64,000 nucleotides of DNA, taken from assembly GCA_030674185.1 (NCBI GenBank), contig JAPXFY010000026.1:52994246-53058245 (forward strand), in the 5' to 3' direction. Positions within the stretch are counted from its first letter, which is position 1, and the number at the start of each line of letters is the position of its first letter. The notes below the pieces were generated by a model. It saw only the letters and a program-made list of their open reading frames with translations. It was not told the DNA's origin and searched no databases. The translations under genes and the position numbers were made by a program. Shown here piece by piece: positions 1 to 12,603 of the stretch. Source of the DNA: Monoplex corrugatus (Eukaryota > Mollusca > Gastropoda > Littorinimorpha > Ranellidae).

Positions 1-110
1 GCCATGACAACAAAGCAAAAACTTAACCCTTTCACTACCGGGAAGCTGGTGGATAGGGTGAGGGAGTGAAAGGGTTAAGTTTTTGCAGCTTATGGACAGG
101 CTGTGAGAGA
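1..110. repeat. R2 foldback element, cut by window start
   Basis: TTAA sites at 23-26 and 75-78 bracket a shortened inner palindrome: GGGAAGCTGGTGGATAGGG pairs only partly, because most of the left inner arm is missing. The bases before 23 match the long outer arm of other R2 copies. The family is described at 36417-36610. Confidence 0.75.
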
Positions 111-575
111 GAAAAGGTCATTGTCTGAATTTGTTAGACAAGAAAGTATCCTTCCTTTTTCTCACATCATTGATTGCTTAACTTGAATTAGGACATGTAG
201 CATTAACTCATGCTTAACCTGAATTAGGACATGTACCATTAACTCTCTGAAAACCAAATCCTACGGCATGGAGAAACCCTTTTTCACTATGTCTCTTCTT
301 TTGATGCCTCTCAGAGATTGTAAACATTGGGGGGGGGGGGGGGAGTTCTTCAAAAGGAAAAGAAAACCAGACATTCATCCAGTGGGAAATTTGTTCTGGA
401 GGCATTCATTATGCCTTCCTCTGGAGCTGTGTTGTGAGAGAGAACAAAACAGATGTAAACATATCTTACCACTTGCCTTATATCCAGTTCATCACCGTTA
501 TTTTCTCTCAATCCCATACATGGGAGCATCCACAAATGTATGCATATGCTCATGCACATATGCAAACACACGCAT
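111..575. other. Unannotated AT-rich stretch with a G15 run
   Basis: No exon or repeat was recognised. A run of 15 G lies at 329-343. A 24-bp phrase around 'gaattaggacatgta' occurs twice (about 185-205 and 220-240), a small local duplication. The short open frames here have no recognisable motif. Confidence 0.5.
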
Positions 576-747
576 TTAACCCTTTGACTCCCGCACCCTG
601 GTCCACTGGCATCCTAGCAAAAACTTAACCCTATGATTCCCTCACCCTGTCCACCAGCTTCCTGCAGGAAGCTGGTGGATAAGGTGAGGGAATCAAAGAG
701 TTAAGTTTTTACAGTTGATGGATAGGGTATGGGAGTCAAAGGGTTAA
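576..747 (+). repeat. R2 foldback element
   Basis: TTAA at 576-579 and 744-747. The inner palindrome is centred on the CTGCAG near 664. The right outer arm is the short type, so this copy is in the forward orientation. The left long arm has an internal deletion. Confidence 0.85.
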
Positions 748-751
<4 letters not shown>

Positions 752-796
<45 letters not shown>

Positions 797-869
797 CACA
801 ACACACAACACACACACACATACACATACACACACATACACACACACATACACACACACACACACACAC
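752..869. repeat. (CA)n microsatellite
   Basis: Interrupted CA dinucleotide run that begins four bases after the R2 copy ends. It contains CAACACAA and CATACA variants. Confidence 0.95.
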
Positions 870-1006
870 TCACACACATCTGTCTGTACCCTTTAAAATC
901 ATGCACCATGAACAAACCTCACATTGAGCTAACACTTTCTCTCTCTTTCAAATTTTTTAACATGTTTTTGTATCACATTTAAGTCTAAGTCCGTCTGACT
1001 TTTTTT

Positions 1007-1170
1007 TTAACCCTTTGACTCCCGCTTCCTGTCCATTTTGATTCCCTCACCCTATCTACCAGCTTCTTGCAGCTTCCTGCAGGAAGCTGGTGGATAGGGT
1101 GAGGGAATCAAAGGGTAAAATTTGCAATGCAGGATGTTGGATGGACAGGGTGCGGGAATCAAAGGGTTAA
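1007..1170 (-). repeat. R2 foldback element
   Basis: TTAA at 1007-1010 and 1167-1170. The inner palindrome carries a small duplication of the 'agcttcctgc' centre. The left outer arm is nearly absent and the right outer arm keeps the GCAATGCAGGATG segment, giving reverse orientation. Confidence 0.85.
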
Positions 1171-1199
1171 GAGAGATTAAAGGCATTAACATAGAAGAA

Positions 1200-1765
1200 A
1201 ACTGCAAGATCATGTGTAACCCTGTGACATGTCTTATCATTGACCTGTGTGTGGAGAGACTGCGGTACGTTGGATGAGAACGTATAACATCTGGTAAAAA
1301 AAAATGGCATTATGTTGCATAACATGCAGCAGCTTGTCAAAGAGTGCAATACAGTGTATAACAAAATGTAATTTGAAATACAGCAATATATCACATAATG
1401 ACATGTGATATCGTATCAGATGTGCAACCATTTGTAATGGCATATTGACCACTTCATTGTATTGCATTATAATGTGATATCAAACTGCAGTGTATTAACA
1501 TAACAACATGTGATATACCAGACTGAAGATGTTGCATAGTAGCATGTGACATTGTATCAAAGATTGCAGTACATTACATAATAGTGTGATGTTTTATGAA
1601 AGAGTGCAGTGTCTTGTATGATAACTATCTTATCAAACACTGCAATACATTGCATAAGAACATGTAATAGCCTTAATATAAAAAACTGCAATGTGTTGCA
1701 TAATAGCATGGAACAGTTTATCATGTTTGTATCTACAGAAATACTGCAGTACAGTGCGTCACCTC
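1200..1765. repeat. Old degenerate tandem array, about 45-50 bp period
   Basis: The phrase 'actgcaatacattgcataa...catgtgatattgtatcaaa' recurs about ten times with heavy substitution and indels (for example near 1320, 1485, 1565, 1640 and 1690). It is much more diverged than the other arrays in the window, so it is probably older. Confidence 0.6.
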
Positions 1766-1811
1766 TTGCAGTGTCAATTTTAGTTTTAACGTCTTATCGT
1801 TTGTATTATCT

Positions 1812-1942
1812 ATGGCTACCGCTGACAGCATTTGTGGGACCAAAGTGCGCCAATCAGGTTCTAGCCTTTACTCTTGCTTTGCTCGTAGACCTAGGTTTGC
1901 TTCTGACTCGTGGCTGGCTAAGCCCCAGCCTGTATCTCCGCG
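1812..1942 (+). CDS. Candidate coding exon of unknown gene
   Basis: An ATG with G at +4 (1812) opens a 43-codon frame of balanced composition: MATADSICGTKVRQSGSSLY, then a stretch rich in R, S, P and W. The frame ends at a consensus donor (cg|gtaagt, GT at 1943) one base before an in-frame stop. The stretch is more GC-rich than its surroundings. The donor is phase 2, while the first recognised RalGEF exon starts in phase 0, so the two cannot join directly. I do not recognise the peptide. It could be a first or alternative exon of the same or another gene, or chance. Confidence 0.25.
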
Positions 1943-2278
1943 GTAAGTGCGGTCTGTTGTTGTTGCGGCTCTGCTGGTCTTCTTTTTCGGTGTTATGCCT
2001 TGTCGTTTTGTCTGATTGGTTTGTTGGGGTTATTGCTGTAGTTATTGTTGGTGTTGTTGTAGAGAAGAGTTTGTTGTTGGCTTTGTTGTTGGTGGTGTTT
2101 GTTACTGCTGTTTTCTTTTTTATATCATAACTGTTTGTTTATTGTTGTAATAACTCAGACACTGGGTTGAAATGTTTATGTCTGTTATGGCTGTTTTCTT
2201 TTCTATTGTTTTTGTTTGTCATTACAGCAACTCAAGACACTTGAGTAGGGATGTTCATTTCATGAAACAACACTGGCA
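1943..2278. other. T/G-rich stretch, nothing recognised
   Basis: T-rich with repeated 'gttgttg' runs. The open frame across it encodes only hydrophobic low-complexity sequence and has no domain motif. Confidence 0.5.
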
Positions 2279-2447
2279 CTCTCTCTCTCTCTCTCTCTGT
2301 CTGTCTGCTTGCCTGTCTCTCTGCCTGTATGTCTATCTCTATCTTTCTCGCTCTCTGTCTCTCTTTCTGTGCCTGCTTTCCTGCCTGTCTCCCTGTCTGT
2401 CTGTCTGTCTGTCTATCTACCTGTCTTCTTGTCTATCTCTGTCTCCC

Positions 2448-2483
<36 letters not shown>

Positions 2484-2509
2484 ACTCTCATTCTCATTCT
2501 CATTCACAC

Positions 2510-2572
<63 letters not shown>

Positions 2573-2680
2573 ACTCTCATTCTCATCACACACACTCTCT
2601 CTCTCATTCACTCTCTCTCCCTCACTCTTTCACCCTCTCTCTCTTTTTGTCTCCTGTCTCTCTCACTCTCTCTCTGGTTG
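2279..2680. repeat. (CT)n / polypyrimidine tract
   Basis: About 400 bp of almost pure pyrimidine on the plus strand: CT, CTGT and CATT variants, with a perfect CT core near 2510-2570. Frames through it read poly-Ser/Leu and are not genes. Confidence 0.95.
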
Positions 2681-2725
2681 GGGTGGGGGTTTGATTAGGC
2701 TGGGGGTGGGTAGGGAATGGAGTTT
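2681..2725 (+). other. G-rich segment with quadruplex potential
   Basis: Runs GGGG, GGGGG, GGGGG, GGG and GGG occur within 45 bp, directly after the polypyrimidine tract. Confidence 0.6.
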
Positions 2726-3747
2726 TTTTTATGGAGGTGGGGATTGTGTATTTTTTTTAGAAAGGTTGTGCATATATACTAAAGATACTTATTAAATCCT
2801 ATTGATTCAGGAAAACATTATAAAGAAAATGTATTATTTCATAGGTCATAATAAACAGTGATGTTGATGATGATTATTTATAGTGATCTTGAGACTTCAG
2901 CAATCGATCTTAAATATTATCATTGAATTTATTTGATGCATAACATTATAAAGTTACAGTGAACTCAGTGTCTAATCAAACCTTACCTATATATACACAT
3001 CCTGTTTTTAAATTCAGGGGTGCTAGATTGAAAGACACTAAAGATAGTGTTCTTCATTTATTTATGAATTGTTAGACTTGTGAAGAAGAAAAGCATTTTC
3101 AGTTCTTTCTTTCTGCTTTGTGATGGCTCAGGATAGATCATTTCCTTTTTCTAAGTTGGTTTTTGTCTGTCTTGTTCTTCATTTTTAGCTTAACACGCCA
3201 TTACTGTTTCTAACTTGTGCCATCCTAGCAAGCTCAGTTCTCTTTTCTTGCCTGGAATTTTGGTAAGTGACATCCCTTGGCCATGTTCTGCTAAGCCAGT
3301 CAGTACCTTTGTTGCTTGACCGTGCTCTTCTCCTCTGCAGACATCGTGGGTTTTCACTCTGTCTCAGCTATTTTCTTTGTTCACACTTTTCTGTTTTGTA
3401 CTTCAGCTTTTGAATTCCATCAGTAGCTTTCATCTTGCCTTGATCATAAGCAGTTCAAACAGCGATCATGAGAATTCAGCAATGAAGATAGTGAATATTC
3501 TGAACCCAGTCCCCAGTCTTAATTTTGGCCAGTTTCAGATGTGCTGCATGTTCTCAGTGAAGAAACCTGTTAAATATGAATCAGTCAATTCATTTATCAC
3601 CTCCTGTCCCACAAATGAACTGTCCAACTTTCCAGTATTCAGATTGGCATTTGGCATGGTCCCAGACTTCTAATTCCAAACTTAAAAATTCTAGAACATT
3701 CAGAGGGGAGCAGTCTGACAAGTTGGCCACTTCAGTTACTTTCATGA
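2726..3747. other. Unannotated AT-rich stretch
   Basis: No repeat family or convincing exon was seen. An open frame at 3377-3673 has low-complexity composition, no family motif and no clear splice pair. Confidence 0.5.
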
Positions 3748-4262
3748 CTCTGTCACAAGTCTATTTTTAAGCCCTGTCATTATTTACCTATTTATATTTG
3801 TAACGCCGTCACAAAGTCTATTTTTAAGCCCTGTCATTATTTACCTATTTATATTTGTAACGCCGTCACAAAGTCTATTTTTAAGCCCTGTCATTATTTA
3901 CCTATTTATATTATGGCAGACCTTGAATTTGTAACTCCATCACAAAGTCTATTTTTAAGCCCTGTCATTATTTACCTATTTATATTTGTAACGCCGTCAC
4001 AAAGTCTATTTTTAAACCATGTCAGTATTTACCTATTTATATTATGGCAGACCTTGAATTTGTAACTCCATCACAAAGTCTATTTTTAAGCCCTGTCATT
4101 ATTTACCTATTTATATTTGTAATGCCATCACAAAGTCTATTTTTAAACCATGTCATTATTTACCTATTTATATTATGGCAGATCTTGAATTTGTAACTCT
4201 GTCACAAAGTCTGTTTTTAAACCATGTCATTATTTACCTATTCATGTTATGGCACAAAGTCT
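3748..4262. repeat. Minisatellite, 57- and 74-bp units
   Basis: About nine units around 'aagtctatttttaagccc' and 'cattatttacctatttata'. A 57-bp short unit is interspersed with a 74-bp long unit carrying an extra 'atggcagaccttgaa' segment. The long units alternate irregularly in the second half. Confidence 0.9.
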
Positions 4263-4469
4263 GTTCTTGCACAAGCCAAAATCTTATTGGAATAGAAATG
4301 TCATGTATTCTGCCTTTATTTCTATAAAATGTACTTTAAAAATGTGATAATGTTACTTTGCAGTTGTGTTTTGTAGTGATGTCACAGACTTCAGCTCTGT
4401 TGTTGCCTCCGACATCAGCAATTTCACATTGTGTGTTAGTTGTAAAGAGACAGAGCCTAGAGATGCTTA
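4263..4469. other. Unique spacer between two arrays
   Basis: Short AT-rich sequence with no recognisable element. Confidence 0.5.
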
Positions 4470-7400
4470 AGTCAAGTAATAAAACTTTGTCAGATTTATC
4501 AGATGGAAGAAACTAAATCTCTAATAAAACTTTGTCAGATTTATCAGATGGAAGAAACTAAGTCAAGGTAATAAAACTTTGTCAGATTTATCAGATGGAA
4601 GAAAACTTAGTCAAAGTGTAAATAAAAATTGTCAGATTTATCAGATGGAAGAAACTAAGTCACTAATAAAACTGTCAGATTTATCAGATGGAAGAAACTA
4701 AGTCACTAATAAAACTTTGTCAGATTTATCAGATGGAAGAAACTAAGTCACTAATAAAACTTTGTCAGATTTATCAGATGGAAGAAACTAAGTCTCTAAT
4801 AAAACTTTCTCAGATTTATCAGATGGAAGAAACTAAGTCACTAATAAAACTGTCAGATTTATCAGATGGAAGAAACTAAGTCACTAATAAAACTTTGTCA
4901 GATTTATCAGATGGAAGAAACTAAGTCACTAATAAAACTTTGTCAGATTTATCAGATGGCAGAAACTAAATCTCTAATAAAACTTTGTCAGATTTATCAG
5001 ATGGAAGAAACTAAGTCTCTAATAAAACTGTCAGATTTATCAGATGGAAGAAACTAAGTCACTAATAAAACTTTGTCAGATTTATCAGATGGAAGAAACT
5101 AAGTCTCTAATAAAACTGTCAGATTTATCAGATGGAAGAAACTAAGTCTCTAATAAAACTGTCAGATTTATCAGATGGAAGAAACTAAGTCACTAATAAA
5201 ATTGTCAGATTTATCAGATGGAAGAAACTAAGTCTCTAATAAAACTTTGTCAGATTTATCAGATGGAAGAAACTAAGTCTCTAATAAAACTTTGTCAGAT
5301 TTATCAGATGGAAGAAACTAAGTCACTAATCAAACTGTCAGATTTATCAGATGGAAGAAACTAAGTCACTAATCAAAACTGTCAGATTTATCGGATGGAA
5401 GAAACTAAGTCACTAATAAAACTGTCAGATTTATCAGATGGAAGAAACTAAGTCACTAATAAAACTGTCAGATTTATCAGATGGAAGAAACTAAGTCACT
5501 AATAAAACTGTCAGATTTATCAGATGGAAGAAACTAAGTCACTAATAAAACTTGTCAGATTTATCAGATGGAAGAAACTAAGTCACTAATAAAACTGTCA
5601 GATTTATCAGATGGAAAAAATTAAGTCACTAATAAAACTGTCAGATTTATCAGATGGAAGAAACTAAGTCTCTAATAAAACTTTGTCAGATTTATCAGAT
5701 GGAAGAAACTAAGTCTCTAATAAAACTGTCAGATTTATCAGATGGAAGAAACTAAGTCTCTATAATAAAACTTGTCAGATTTATCAGATGGAAGAAACTA
5801 AGTCACTAATAAAACTTTGTCAGATTTATCAGATGGAAGAAACTAAGTCTCTAATAAAACTTTGTCAGATTTATCAGATGGAAGAAACTAAGTCACTAAT
5901 AAAACTGTCAGATTTATCAGATGGAAGAAACTAAGTCACTAATAAAACTTTGTCAGATTTATCAGATGAAAGAAACTAAGTCACTAATAAACTTTGTCAG
6001 ATTTATCAGATGGAAGAAACTAAGTCTCTAATAAAAACTGTCAGATTTATCAGATGGAAGAAACTAAGTCACTAATAAAACTGTCAGATTTATCAGATGG
6101 AAGAAACTAAGTAACTAATAAAACTGTCAGATTTATCAGATGGAAGAAACTAAGTCTCTAATAAAACTGTCAGATTTATCAGATGGAAGAAACTAAGTCA
6201 CTAATAAAACTGTCAGATTTATCAGATGGAAGAAACTAAGTCTCTAATAAAACTTTGTCAGATTTATCAGATGGAAGAAACTAAGTCACTAATAAAACTT
6301 TGTCAGATTTATCAGATGGAAGAATCTAAGTCACTAATAAAACTTTGTCAGATTTATCAGATGGAAGAAACTAAGTCACTAATAAAACTTTACTTGTCAG
6401 ATTTATCAGATGGAAGAAACTAAGTCACTAATAAAATGTCAGATTTATCAGATGGAAGAAACTAAGTCACTAATAAAACTGTCAGATTTATCAGATGGAA
6501 GAAACTAAGTCACTAATAAAACTGTCAGATTTATCAGATGGAGAAACTAAGTCTCTAAAAAACTGTCAGATTTATCAGATGGAAGAAACTAAGTCCTAAT
6601 AAAACTGTCAGATTTATCAGATGGAAGAAACTAAGTCACTAATAAAACTTGTCAGATTTATCAGATGGAAGAAACTAAGTCCTAATAAAACTGTCAGATT
6701 ATCAGATGGAAGAAACTAAGTCACTAATAAAACTGTCGATTTATCAGATGGAAGAAACTAAGTCCAATAAAACTTGTCAGATTTATCAGATGGAAGAAAC
6801 TAAGTCATAATAAAACTTTGTCAATTTATCAGATGGAAGAAACTAAGTCATAATAAAACTTGTCAGATTTATCAGATGGAAGAAACTAAGTCACTAATAA
6901 AACTGTAGATTTATCAGATGGAAGAAACTAAGTCCTAATAAAACTGTCAGATTTATCAGATGGAAGAAACTAAGTCACTAATAAAACTGTCAGATTTATC
7001 AGATGGAAGAAACTAAGTCACTAATAAAACTTTGTCAGATTTATCAGATGGAAGAAACTAAGTCACTAATAAAACTGTCAGATTTATCAGATGGAAGAAA
7101 CTAAGTCCTAATAAATTTGTCAGATTTATCAGATGGAAGAAACTAAGTCCTAATAAAATTTGTCAGATTTATCAGATGGAAGAAACTAAGTCATAGACTA
7201 ATAAAACTTGTCAGATTTATCAGATGGAAGAAACTAAGTCCTAATAAACTTGTCAGATTTATCAGATGGAAGAAACTAAGTCACTAATAAAACTTGTCAG
7301 ATTTATCAGATGGAAGAAACTAAGTCACTAATAAAACTTGTCAGATTTATCAGATGGAAGAAACTAAGTCACTAATAAAACTTGTCAGATTTATCAGATG

Positions 7401-10400
7401 GAAGAAACTAAGTCACTAATAAAACTGTTCAGATTTATCAGATGGAAGAAACTAAGTCATAATAAAACTTGTCAGATTTATCAGATGGAAGAAACTAAGT
7501 CACTAATAAAACTGTCAGATTTATCAGATGGAAGAAACTAAGTCACTAATAAAACTTTGTCAGATTTATCAGATGGAAGAAACTAAGTCACTAATAAAAC
7601 TGTCAGATTTATCAGATGGAAGAAACTAAGTCACTAATAAAACTGTCAGATTTATCAGATGGAAGAAACTATCTATAACTGTCAGATTATCAATGAAGAA
7701 TAATCCTAATAAACTTGTCGTTATAGATGAAGAAACTAGTCTAATGTAGATTATCAATGGAAACAGTCAAAACTGCGATTATCAGGAGAACTAGCCAATA
7801 ATGTAGTTTAATGAAAACTAAGTCATAAACGTCAGTACAGATGGAAAAGTCAATAAAAGTAATTATAGAGAAAAGTCATAAAATGTCATTACAGATGAAA
7901 AAATATAATATTCAGATAGAAACACAAAAATCGATAAGAAAACTAAGTCATAATAAACTGTCAGATTATCAGATGGAAGAACTAAGTCAATAAAACTGTC
8001 AGATTTATCAGATGGAAGAAAAAGTCTATAAAACTGTCAGATTTATCAGATGGAAGAAACTAAGTCACTATAAAACTTCAGATTTATCAATGGAAGAAAC
8101 TAAGTCACTAATAATGTCAGATTATCAGATGGAAGAAACTAAGTCACAATAAAACTGTCAGATTTATCAGATGGAAAAACTAAGTCACTAATAAAACTGT
8201 CAGATTTATCAGATGGAAGAAACTAAGTCACTAATAAAACTGTCAGATTTATCAGATGGAAGAAACTAAGTCCTAATAAAATTTGCAGATTTATCAGATG
8301 GAAAAACTAAGTCCTAATAACTGCAGTTTATCAATGGAAGAAACTAAGTCACTAATAAAATGTCAGATTTATCAGATGGAGAAACTAAGTCTAATAAAAC
8401 TGTCAATTTATCAGATGGAAAAACTAAGTCCTAATAAACTGTCAGATTTATCAGATGGAGAAACTAAGTCACTAATAAAACTTTGTCAGATTTATCAGAT
8501 GGAAGAACTAAGTCTAATAAACTGTCAGATTTATCAGATGGAAGAAACTAAGTCCTAATAAAACTTTCAGATTTATCAGATGAAGAAACTAAGTCACTAA
8601 TAAAACTTTGTCAGATTTATCAGATGGAAGAAACTAAGTCATAATAAAACTGTCAATTTATCAGATGGAAGAAACTAAGTCACTAATAAACTTGTCAGAT
8701 TTATCAGATGGAAGAAACTAAGTCCTAATAAAATTTGTCAGATTTATCAGATGGAAGAAACTAAGTCCTAATAAAACTGTCAGATTTATCAGATGGAAGA
8801 AACTAAGTCACTAATAAAACTGTCAGATTTATCAGATGGAAGAAACTAAGTCCTAATAAAACTGTCAGATTTATCAGATGGAAGAAACTAAGTCTAATAA
8901 AACTTTGTCAGATTTATCAGATGGAAGAAACTAAGTCCTAATAAAACTGTCAGATTTATCAGATGAGAACTAGTCTAATAAATGTCAGATTATCAGATGG
9001 AAGAAACTAAGTCCTAATAAAACTGTCAGATTTATCAGATGAAGAATAAGTAAAACTGTCAGATTTTAGAGGAGAACTCAATAAATGTCAGATTTATCAA
9101 TGGAAGAACAGTCAATAAAACTGTCAGATTTATCAGATGGAGAACTAAGTCAATAACTGTAGATTTATCAGATGGAAGAAACTAAGTCCTAATAACTGTC
9201 ATTTATCAGATGGAAGAAACTAAGTCACTAATAAAACTGTCAATTTATCAGATGGAAGAAACTAGTCCTAATAAAATGTCAGATTTATCAGATGAAGAAC
9301 TAAGTCTAAAAACTGTCAGATTATCGATGGAAGAAATAAGTACTAAAAATGTCAGATTTATCAGATGGAGAAACTAAGTCCAATAAATGTCAGATTTATC
9401 AGATGGAAGAAACTAGTCCTATAACTGTCAGATTTATCAATGGAAGAAACTAAGTCCTAATAACTGTAATTTATCAGATGAGAAACTAAGTCCAATAACT
9501 GTCAGATTTATCAGATGGAAAACTAATCCTATAAACTGTCAGATTTATCAGATGAGAACTAGTCATAAAAAATTGTCAGATTTATCAGTGAAGAAACAGT
9601 CTAATAAAACTGTCAGATTTATCAATGGAAGAAACTAGTCACTAATAAAATGTCAGATTTATCAGATGGAAGAAACTAAGTCACTAATAAAACTTTGTCA
9701 GATTTATCAGATGGAAGAAACTAAGTCACAATAAAACTTGTCAGATTATCAGATGGAAGAAACTAAGTCACTAATAAAACTTTGTCAGATTTATCAGATG
9801 GAAGAAACTAAGTCACTAATAAAACTTTGTCAGATTTATCAGATGGAAGAAACTAAGTCACTAATAAAACTTTGTCAGATTTATCAGATGTCAGATTTAT
9901 CGATGGAAGAAACTAAGTCTCTAATAAACTTGTCAGATTTATCAGAGAAACTAAGTCCTAATAAAACTTACAGATTTAAGAAATAAACTAATAAATAAAG
10001 TTTTAATGGAAGAAAAACATAACAGTTAATAAACTTTCAGATTAAGTAATGAAGAAACTAAGTCATAATAAAACTAGTTCAGATGGAAAAACTAAGTCCA
10101 AAAACTGTCAGATTTATCAATGGAAGAAACTAAGTCTAATAAACTTTTCAGATTATCATGGAAGAAACTAAGTCTAATAAAACTGTCAGATTTATCAGAT
10201 GAAGAAACTAAGTCCTAATAAACTGTCAGATTATCAATGGAGAAACTAAGTCTATAAAACTGTCAGATTATCAGATGGAAGAAACTAAGTCACTATAACT
10301 TGTCAGATTATCATGGAAGAAACTAAGTCTAATAAACTGTCAGATTTATCAGATGGAAGAAACTATTAATAATAAACTGTCAGATTTTCGTGAAGAACAA

Positions 10401-11196
10401 GTCTAATAAACGTCATTATCAGGAAGAACTAAGTCTAATAACTGTCAGATTTTCAGAGGAAGAAACTAGTATATAAATGTCAGATTTATCAGATGGAAGA
10501 AACTAAGTCTAATAAACTGTCAGATTTATCAGATGGAAGAAAAGTCATAATAAAACTGTCAGATTTTCAGATGGAGAAACTAAGTCCTATAAAACTGTCA
10601 GATTTATCAGATGGAAGAAACTAGTCATAATAAAATGTCAGATTTATCAGATGGAAGAAACTAAGTCACTAATAAAACTGTCAGATTTATCAGATGGAAG
10701 AAACTAAGTCACTAATAAAACTTGTCAGATTTATCAGATGGAAGAAACTAAGTCACTAATAAAACTGTCAGATTTATCAGATGGAAGAAACTAAGTCATA
10801 ATAAAACTGTCAGATTTATCAGATGGAAGAAACTAAGTCTAATAAAACTGTCAGATTTATCAGATGGAAGAAACTAAGTCACTAATAAACTGTCAATTTA
10901 TCAGATGGAAGAAAACTAAGTCAGGTAATAAAACTTTGTCAGATTTATCAGATGGAAGAAACTAAGTCACTAATAAAACTGTCAGATTTATCAGATGGAA
11001 GAAACTAAGTCATCTAATAAAACTGTCAGATTTATCAGATGGAAGAAACTAAGTCACTAATAAAACTTTGTCAGATTTATCAGATGGAAGAAACTAAGTC
11101 ACTAATAAAACTTTGTCAGATTTATCAGATGGAAGAAACTAAGTCAAGGTAATAAAACTTTGTCAGATTTATCGGATGGAAGAAACTAAGTCATGT
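4470..11196. repeat. 6.7-kb satellite array, 43/45-bp unit
   Basis: Roughly 150 head-to-tail units of 'gtcagatttatcagatgg' + 'aagaaactaagtcactaat' + 'aaaact'. A common variant adds TT before the G, giving 45 bp. Units at 4470-6500 and 10600-11196 are nearly identical. Units around 7670-7960 and 8950-10500 are riddled with one- to three-base deletions. The array ends at the partial unit before 'atgtcatatttgag'. The 45-bp units are divisible by three, so stretches of them stay open and read MEETKSLIKLCQIYQ; this is a repeat artefact. Confidence 0.97.
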
Positions 11197-12603
11197 CATA
11201 TTTGAGATAAATTGGTTACAGTCTGACAGAATGCAAGAAGTTATTTATTGTGATAGAGGTGAACGATGTTTCTATGCGACCAATGACATATGCCGATCAT
11301 TCTGATGTGAGCTTAGTGTTTCATAGATCCCCCATCCCCACCCCAACATTTCCCTCGCCTTCCTTTTTCAAGACTTTACCAGCACATTGCGGTTTTGTGC
11401 AGGCTGAAGGAGTCTTTTACATGAATACTGACAGATTTGGGTGAAGCACATATGGAAATGTCTCAGTGCTATGAATCCTTCTTGAATAGACTAAAGGAAT
11501 TGTGCAGGAAAAGTTTTGCTTGCTTTTTTGTATATATGTTTTCTCTTACAGCAAAGTTGTGTACATAATTCAGTCCTGAAAATGTAGTCTTTAGCGTTCT
11601 CTTTGTGAACTTTTGGTCAGTCTGTTTATGTCACATATACAGTTTACATTAGTTCTTTGTGTCTCACTGTTTCATTGTTCTATTACAAACAATGTCTGTA
11701 ATCGCTGTCACTGTTTTTCATTATTCTGCATATCAGCATTTACTGTAATCACTATTATCTCTTTCTGTGTTTCTGTGAGGCTTTTGAATTTGAAAAGAAC
11801 TATGCATAGACTTGAAGTTATTTTATGCATGTATGTTTTGCTTACTTCTCTTTGTGATTATTATTTGATGTCTCTGGAGAATTACATAAAATGTTCACTG
11901 ACACATGCAAGAGTTTTTTTTACTTACAGTGTGCATTTCAGTCAACATTTATTTTATCACTTATTTTGTGCTAGTTCTTTCTCTCTCTCTCTCTCTCTTG
12001 TTTCTGTCTCCTTTTCTTTTCCTGTTGACTGCGTCATACTTACATAAGAATAGAAATGATGTTGTGTATTCTCATGTGTATGTGACATTTTCTTTGCTTC
12101 TGTTTCATATTTATTCTCATGTGTATGTGACATTTTCTTTGCTTCTGTTTCATCTCTTTGGTGTTATACTTTGTCTTTCTTTTTTCTGTCCTTTTTTTTT
12201 TTATTCCTCCATTTGAATGGAATAGAAAAGAATTTAATACCTTTACCATCATTGCCTTTCTGTATCACTAGCCCTGTACTACACAGTTTGGCTGTCCAGC
12301 ATGCGTCAGTTCCATCAAAACTGAGGTCGTCATGAAAAGTCCACAGAATCTGGGACAGTTTTTCACAATGCTGTGGTTGATGACAAGGGGGATGTTAGTG
12401 ATGATGCTGTAGAGTTCCAGTTCAGATTGAGATTGTGTGACACATACTTGATCTATCCTGCCATCAACCAGGCCTGAGAGATACAGACACCTCAACTTTG
12501 AACTATACCCTCAGTGACGCATCCATAAAGCAGATGAGATTCATCTGTGTGGTCCCAATCTTTCCAACAGTGAGCATGCTCAATTCTGGGTAGGAGCCAG
12601 TTT
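11197..12603. other. Unannotated stretch with a 44-bp direct duplication
   Basis: AT-rich. 'ttctcatgtgtatgtgacat' plus 'tttctttgcttctgtttcat' occurs twice in tandem (about 12068-12152). A more GC-rich segment at 12290-12540 has a partly open plus frame (HNAVVDDKGDVSDDAVEFQF), but I could not assign it. Frames at 11613-12216 are hydrophobic low-complexity sequence. Confidence 0.45.

Noticed and set aside
4688..6423. Repeat protein (MEETKSLIKLCQIYQ)n
   Set aside because: Frames stay open only where consecutive units are 45 bp; 43-bp units break them. There is no flanking exon structure.
4470..11196. Tandem repeats as a CRISPR array
   Set aside because: Units are contiguous without unique spacers, and the sequence is eukaryotic. 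The same holds for the arrays at 13.5, 29.6, 55.0 and 57.5 kb.
11613..12216. Membrane protein from hydrophobic open frames
   Set aside because: T-rich DNA gives Phe/Leu/Ser-rich translations by default, and the frames include a CT run and a 44-bp duplication.
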